A stretch of DNA of 64,000 bases from assembly GCA_022414725.1 (NCBI GenBank), contig CM039464.1, positions 30,630,261-30,694,260 of the forward strand. The letters are read 5' to 3'. The translations under genes were made by a program, and so were the position numbers. Of the stretch, positions 58,508 through 64,000 are shown piece after piece. The notes under the pieces were generated by a model that saw only the letters and a program-made list of their open reading frames with translations, searched no databases and was not told the DNA's origin. The first letter of the stretch is position 1, and each line of letters begins with the position of its first letter. Origin of the DNA: Microglena sp. YARC. Taxonomy: Eukaryota; Chlorophyta; Chlorophyceae; Chlamydomonadales; Chlamydomonadaceae.

Positions 58508-58676
58508 AAGAAAGCTGAGTGTCTAGTCTGCTTGAAACGCGAAGGCAATGCTGTGAGTAGCATGGGCACCATGTTGGAGCTAGTTGTCCCTGCGCCCTTG
58601 ACACCCATGCGCACGACTCGACACGCTCGCTCAACAATGTAGGTGTCACTGCAACCGCGTTCAAAGACAGCGTCCA
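58508..58676 (-). CDS. TNPO3: TNPO3/MOS14-like importin, exon D
   Basis: 169-nt minus exon: acceptor GGCCTGTAG|TGGAC at 58676/58677, donor GCTTTCTT|GTGAGT at 58508/58507. The G from exon C plus TG gives Val. It reads DAVFERGCSDTYIVERACRV, then VRMGVKGAGTTSSNMVPMLL and ALPSRFKQTRHSAF. This corresponds to the MOS14 segment IFRVIFDARPWD..MESLCRACKYAVRTSG. It has 55 full codons, split bases 2+2, consistent on both sides. Confidence 0.87.
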
Positions 58677-59217
58677 CTACAGGCCAGGAGCGGGCTGCGG
58701 GGGATGGGTTGGGTTGGCTGGAGTTGGTTGGAGTTGGTAGGGGAGGGGTGGGTAGGAGTTGGTAGGGTCGTGTCCACTACAGGCCAGGAGCGAGCTGCGG
58801 GGGATGGGTTGGGTTGGTTGTAGTTTGAGGTTGTTTGGGATTGTTCAGGGTTGTGTGGGGTTGTATAGGTTTGTGTATGGTTGTGTATGGTTGTGTGGGG
58901 TTGAGTCGCTGAACAATGTAGCTGTCACTGCAGCCGCGTTCAAAGACAGCGTCCACTACAGGCTAGGAGCAGGCTGCGGGGGTTGGGATGGGACGGGATG
59001 GGGGTTGGGTTGGGTTCGTTCGAGTTGTTTGGGGTTGTGTAGGGTTGTGTAGGGTTGAATAGGGTTGAGTTGCTGAACAATGTAGGTGTAACTGCAACTG
59101 CGTTTAAAGACAGTGTCCACTACAGGCTAGGAGCGGACTGTGGGGAATGGGATAGGGGCTGGTTTGGGCAGGCTCGCTGGGTTGGGAGAGGTGGGTTGGG
59201 GTGGGGCATGAGTGTAA
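58677..59217. repeat. Exon D 5'-edge array (about three copies)
   Basis: The acceptor edge (plus GCGTTCAAAGACAGCGTCCA, CTACAGGC) recurs at about 58768 (short), 58938 and 59098. Spacers are GGGTTGTGTAGGGTTG-rich. Confidence 0.83.
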
Positions 59218-60246
59218 TAAATAAACAAATAAATAAATAAACAGTACGCCTTATTACAAGGCGTGAGGTTGAGGGGGCCAGCCCATTTGCTTGCACTGGG
59301 GCAAACCATCATGGATGGTTGGCATGCACGCTATTTTCATTTTCAGTTGTTTGCTTCGTATTAATTTTTAGCTTCATCTTGCCTATATGACGTACATCTC
59401 ACCCAGCCACTCAGCTATACAATACTTAGCAACTTCAGCTATACAAATACCTAGCTACTCAGCTATACAATACCATAGCTACTCGCTATACAATACCTAG
59501 CTACTCAGGCTATACAATAACCTAGCTACTCAGTCTATACAAATACCTAGCTACTCAGCTATACATACCTAGCTACTCAGCTACATCTTCCTTAGCATGA
59601 AGGACAACTAATGAATGAGGGGCTAAGCATAGCGTCTTGATTGAGCTACATCTGTTTGCTACATATGTGCTATTCAGCCACTCAGCTACACAGCCACTCA
59701 GCTACATCCTCCTGACCCAACTCAGCTACACAGCCACTCAGTTACATCTTACCAAACACGTCCCTGTAAAAATATCCTTCTACACCGTAGACAAGAAATA
59801 TAAGGGAGGGAAAAGGTATGGCACTTGCTTGGGCCGGGTTTTGGGCTGCTAGCTACGTCTCACCTAAACATTCAGCTACACAAATACCTAGCTCTCAGTA
59901 CATCCTACCTAGCATGTCCTTTTAGTCTATCCCTTCCACCACCGTAGAAAAGAAATCTAAGAGGGGGCACAGGTACGGCTATCGCTTTGGAAAGCTCATG
60001 GGCTGCTAGCTACGCGTCTCACCTAGCCACTCAGCTTACACCTCTGCCTAGGACACTCAGCTACATCTTACCTAGCATGTCGGCTACCGCACCCCTGTGG
60101 TCTATCCCACCTCTATCAACGTAGAAACAAGAAGTCTAAGAGGGTGGCACAGGTACTGCACTTGCTTGGAAAAGGTCATGGGCTGCTAGCTACGTCTCAC
60201 CTAGTCACTCAGCTACACTGTATCTAGCCACTCAGCTACAACATAC
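59218..60246. repeat. Exon C 3'-edge array and intronic repeats
   Basis: 59218-59330 is a retroelement-tail-like segment with an AAATA tail (related to 63760-63830). 59390-59600 repeats ACCTAGCTACTCAGCTATAC. 59740-59860, 59905-60020 and 60075-60200 are degenerate copies of exon C's 3' end plus donor (CCTAGCATGTCGGCTACCGC). Confidence 0.75.
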
Positions 60247-60557
60247 CTAGCATGTCGGCTACCGCACTCTTGTGGTCTATCCCCTCCATCACTGTTGACA
60301 GGCGGTCTAAGAGGGGGCACAGGTAGGGCACTTGCTTGGACAAGCTCATGGGTTGGGGGGGCTTAGCCCCCACCTGGGCGTCCATGCCAGGGGGTAGGGG
60401 AGGAGGAGGGGGGGGAGCGGGCATCTGGGCAATATGTACTACGGGCTTGCTCCAGAGTGGGACAGGAAGGCTGAAGTAGTACGTTTGCCGGCTTGTGGGA
60501 TTTGTTCTGCCGGTGCACACATTTGGCAGGTTGGCGGTACAGACTGCCCTCATCGAT
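60247..60557 (-). CDS. TNPO3: TNPO3/MOS14-like importin, exon C
   Basis: 311-nt minus exon: proposed acceptor GTTAACAG-like TAACAG|ATCG at 60557/60558, donor CATGCTAG|GTATG at 60247/60246. It begins SMRAVCTANLPNVCTGRTNP, contains a Pro-rich loop (about residues 46-57, MPAPPPPPPLPPG) and ends PLLDRLSTVMEGIDHKSAVA then DML. The last 25 residues fit the MOS14 IDRFAFLFRYVNHPEAVAAEI helix pair. The Pro-rich insert is extra compared with land-plant proteins as I recall them. The acceptor needs two split bases upstream, which exon B does not supply in an open frame, so one small exon is probably missing. Confidence 0.8.
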
Positions 60558-60636
60558 CTGTTAGCGTGGGGGGGCGTTAGTATGGGGGCGGGGTGAGTGG
60601 TGGTGGCGATGTGTGTGTGTGTGGTGTTGTGTGGTG

Positions 60637-60667
<31 letters not shown>

Positions 60668-62575
60668 GGGGGGGGGGGGGCAGTAGCAGACAGCTCTCAT
60701 GATTGTTGTGTGAGGGGGCGAAGGGGTTGGGGGTGAGTGGTGGTGGGTTGGGGGTGGTGGGTTTGAGGTGGAGGGAGGGGGATGGGGGGGGGGTGAGATA
60801 GACAGCCCACATGATCTGTTGTGTGGTGGTGGTGGTGTTGGTGGGGGGGGGGGGCGGAGGGGTTGGGGGTGAGTGGTGGTGGTGGAGGGGGGGGGGGGGG
60901 GGGGCAGTACACGACCTCTCTCATGATCTGTTGGTGAGGGGGCTAAGGGGGCGGGGGTGAGTGGTTGGTGGGCTTGGGTTGGGCGGTGGAGGTGGAGGTG
61001 GGGATTGGGGGGGGGTGAGATAAGACAGCGCACATGATCTGTTGTGTGTGTGTGTGTGTGTGTGTGGTGGGGGGGGGGGGTGGGAGGGTTGGGGTGATGT
61101 GGTGTGTGGTGGTGGTGGGCGACAGATGCTTCATGATCTGTTGTGTTGAGGGCGGAGGGGGCGGGGGTGCAGTGGTTGGTGGGTTGTTGGTTGGGTTGGG
61201 AGTTGAGGTGGAGGTTGGGACTGGGGGGGTGAGATAGACAGCCCACATGATCTGTTGTGGTGTTGTGTGTGTGTGGTGGGGGGGGGGGGCGGAGGGGTTG
61301 GGGGTGAGTGGCGGGGGTGTGTGGTGTGTGGTGGGGGGGGGGGGGGGAGGCAGTACAGGGACTGCTCATTCATTGATCTGTTGTGTGAGGGGGCGGAGGG
61401 TTGGGGTGAGTGTGGGGGTTGGGGTTGGGGGTTGGGTGGGGGGTTGAGGTGGAGGTTGGGATGGGTGGGTGGATAGACAGCCATATGACTGTTGTGTGGT
61501 TGTGGGGGGGGGGGGCGGAGGGGCTTGGGGTGAGTGGGGGGGGGTTGGGGTTGGGGGGGGGGGGGGGGGGTGAGTGGAGGTGTATAGCGGATGGGGACTG
61601 GTTGGATAGGGACAGCCCACATTGATCTGTTGTTGTGGGGCGGGATTGGGGTAGTGAGTGGTGGTTGTCTTGCTGCCAGCAGGAGGGAGGGCAGGAGAGC
61701 TGGCTGGACTGGAGGATGGGAGTATAATTTGTGGGTGGAGGGGTTGTGTGACCGATCCAATGGCCCACATGATCTTGTGGGTTCGTTACGTGGTATCGGC
61801 ATTCGGCGCGGGTGCGGCGCCGGTGGGGGGGGGATCGTGTGCGGTGGGTGGGTGGGGTGAGTGGAGCGTCCGGCGTGGTGGGGTGAGAGCCAAGACCATT
61901 CACACGACCTAAACTGTTGGTGTTGAGGGGGAGGGCGTAGGGTGAGCATGTCGACCAAGTGTGGGTGTGTGGGGTTGTTTGTGGGTGGGGAGCTAACGTT
62001 AGCACTAACCTTGTATCTGTATGGTGTGAGGGGGCGGGGCACCAGTGGTCATCGCGCCGAGGGGTGGTGTGCAGTCGTGCGTAGTGTGGTTGGGGTGTCC
62101 TGGCCTCGCGGGGTTGTGGTGTTGGAGGTGGGCGTGGGCGGTGGGGGGACGGTGGGGTGAATGACAGCCCACATGATCTCGTGTGTTATGTGTGAGGTGG
62201 CTGGGATTTTGTAGGGGTGATGGTTTGAGGTGGAGGTGGGGGAGGGTGGGGATAGTTAGACAGCCCACATGATTTTTGTGTTGAGGGCGGGTAAGGAGGC
62301 GTGGGGCCCGTGAGTGGTGGGCGTGGTGTGTGTGTGTTGTGGAACTGGGTGTGGGGGGGGGGTGGGGAGCAGTACAGACTACCCTCATGATCGTGTTTGA
62401 GTGGAGTGCGGGCGGAGGACAGGTGTGAGTGGGGTGTGTTTGTGCTGTTGTGTGGTGTGACTGTGTGTGTGTGTGTGTAGGGGGGGGGCGGGGGGGGTGG
62501 GGGGGGCAGTACAGACTGCCCTCATGATCTGTTGGCTGAGGGGCGCGGAGGGGCGGGGTGAGTGTGCTTTTGGGG
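60558..62575. repeat. Exon C 5'-edge array (fifteen or more copies)
   Basis: Units of roughly 90-130 bp begin (minus) CAACAGATCATG followed by NGNGCTGTC and carry CCCCAACCACTCACC-type spacers. Examples lie at about 60690, 60800, 60908, 61027, 61125, 61240, 61360, 61480, 61610, 61765, 62165, 62265, 62380 and 62518. G-rich on the plus strand. A possible short intermediate exon is hidden somewhere here. Confidence 0.8.
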
Positions 62576-62856
62576 GGCCGTTATTGGGGGAGATGATGGG
62601 TTGAGGTGGGGGCGGTCAACCCTAAACCCCTAAACGCCCCACCCATGCACCCATACCTATCCGCTAACGTCGTTGAACCCTGTTGTGCTGACCCACCACA
62701 TACACATCTTCTACGAGCTCCGTTACCATACCCCCCCCCCCCCCCCCCCCCATCCACCCACAGCCCCACCCCTCTCCCCACCCACTGCCTGTCCCCCCTC
62801 CCCCTCCACACACACACACATGCCAAAGACTCGCCGAAATCAGTATGCTGACTCAC
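62576..62856. repeat. Exon B donor-edge copy and telomere-like motif
   Basis: 62618-62636 has CAACCCTAAACCCCTAAACG. 62660-62712 is a diverged copy of the exon B donor edge (minus ELVEDVYVVGQ). 62730-62820 is C-run and CA low complexity. Confidence 0.65.
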
Positions 62857-63023
62857 CACATGTACATCGTCCTCACACAAAGCACTAAGCCCTGGGGCGT
62901 TGCTCCCATTTTGGGGCCTATCCCTGCCAGCAAGGCAGCGTTGTACAGCTGGAGCAGTACGGGCATGACAGGCTGGAGGTAGGGGCCACAACTGTCTGCC
63001 AGCTTGGACAGAGCTGACGATGC
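62857..63023 (-). CDS. TNPO3: TNPO3/MOS14-like importin, exon B (frame break)
   Basis: About 167-nt minus exon: acceptor CGCTTGCAG|GCATC at 63023/63024, probable donor CATGTG|GTGAGT at 62857/62856. The first part reads ASSALSKLADSCGPYLQPVM, then PVLLQLYNAALLAGIGPKMG, matching MOS14 AASQVFQHICDDCRKNL..LFHIYHTAI. The conserved ending LSALCEDDVHV (compare the AEDSLNLVEAL region) is in a different frame. Either one base is missing or extra among the C/A/G homopolymers near 62895-62925, or a micro-intron lies there. Exons for the N-terminal half must lie beyond 64000. Confidence 0.75.
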
Positions 63024-63450
63024 CTGCAAGCGAGTAGATTACATTCAAATTTACATTCAAATTCAAATTAATTTGCAAGTCTGCCAGCTTGGACAGAGTT
63101 GACGACGCCTGCAAGCGAGTAGATTATATTCAAATTTAAATTCAAATTCAAATTAATTTGCATGTCCGCCAGCTTGGACAGAGTTGACGACGCCTGCAAG
63201 CGAGTATATTATATTCAAATTTAAATTCAAATTAATTTGTAAGTCTGCCAGCTTGGACAGAGTTGACAACGCTTGCAAGCAAGTAGATTACATTCAAATT
63301 TAAATTCAAATTCAAATTAATTTGCAAGTCTGACAGCTTGGACAGAGTTGACGACGCCTGCAAGCGAGTAGATTATATTCAAATTTAAATTCAAATTCAA
63401 ATTAATTTGCAAGTCTGCCAGCTTGGACAGAGTTGACGACGCTTGCAAGC
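63024..63450. repeat. Exon B 5'-edge array (five copies)
   Basis: Five units of about 82-88 bp, each with acceptor TTGCAG|GCGTCGTCAACTCTG (or CGTTGTC) and the codons SSTLSKLADL, then an AATTTGAATTTGAATTTAAA intron piece. Very regular. Confidence 0.92.
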
Positions 63451-64000
63451 AAGTAGATAACATTCAAATTAAAATATATCCTGTGTGTATTGTGTAAGGG
63501 AGAGAGGGTGGTGGTTGGGACATAGATCATATATATATATATATATATACAAGGTGTAACCCAACCCTCTCTGTAACCCAGACCAGGCCCAGGACCTGGG
63601 CTGCTTGTACCGGACCCAGGACCAGGCGACCAGAGGACCAGTGACCCAGGACCAGGGCCAAAGGACCAGGGCCCAGGACCTGGGTGTGGGTTACGGCGAG
63701 GAGTGCGCCAACGGCTACACCGGCAATGTGCAGAATACAAATTAAGTACATGAAACTATACCGTCTTATGAGGAGACGCGAGGTTTGAGTAGGCCAGCCT
63801 GTTGCTTACACTAAAACAACCACCAATTCGACATTCATCTGACTTTATTTAGAAACACCCCATACTCGCGCGCACCTTCCCCAAGCATACTATCAGCGGA
63901 CCCCCACTCCCACCTCCCCACTTCCCGCACCCCAACACTCGCACCTCCCCAACACACATACTCTTGTCAGCACCATACCACCAACCATACACACACTCAC
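63451..64000. other. Intronic DNA, no exon recognised
   Basis: TA microsatellite at 63529-63549. 63565-63690 is a palindrome-rich GGACCAGG/CCTGGGTCC minisatellite. 63745-63830 resembles the retroelement-like segment at 59240-59300. 63890-64000 is CCCCA/ACAC-rich. Confidence 0.6.

Noticed and set aside
58322..58526. LVTPILVTP / GVTNI repeat peptide frames
   Set aside because: Both strands of the ACCAATATTGGTCAC half-unit are open by chance. They lie within the exon D edge array.
60558..61369. N-terminal 270 codons of a 377-codon minus frame
   Set aside because: Pro/His/Thr low complexity from the exon C 5'-edge array. Only the last 103 codons (exon C) are supported.

Overview
The window is eukaryotic nuclear DNA, most likely from a green alga. 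The evidence is a plant-type transportin-SR (TNPO3/MOS14-like) gene, LSD1-type zinc ribbons, TTTAGGG-type interstitial telomeric motifs, spliceosomal introns with GTGAGT-like donors, and hAT, MITE and LINE debris. No bacterial operon, CRISPR or phage signal is present. I do not name a species. Genes are sparse, intron-rich and, apart from the tRNAs, all on the minus strand. Exon models come from matching reading phase across GT..AG boundaries and from family resemblance, without any database search.

Layout: 1-2830, two exons of a kinesin-light-chain-type TPR gene inside minisatellites. 2831-6091, CTCA-rich and C-rich low-complexity DNA. 6092-7091, a 1000-N gap. 7092-36473, a tandem duplication with a period of about 13.9 kb (two units plus a partial one). 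Each unit holds a SHCW / WIDIFAINQ (HET/TIR-like) gene, a hAT-type element, a tRNA-Gly(TCC), a hAT MITE and a terminal exon with two LSD1-type zinc ribbons. The leftmost unit (7092 to about 13.8 kb) is full of small indels and looks like unpolished long-read sequence. 36474-41130, three or more exons of an unrecognised gene. 41131-49550, retroelement tails, foldbacks, microsatellites and a 1.54-kb hAT-like element with an exact 8-bp target duplication. 50553-63023, the C-terminal half of a TNPO3/MOS14-like nuclear import receptor in seven exons. Its N-terminal part lies beyond the right edge.

The main discovery candidate is architectural. At nearly every exon of every multi-exon gene here, the exon edge with its splice site and some flanking intron has been tandemly multiplied into an array (exon-edge minisatellites). 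The introns are built largely from these decoy splice sites. Usually only the copy continuous with the full exon keeps the correct phase. One array, downstream of TNPO3 exon F, has units that could splice in frame as 25-residue cassettes.
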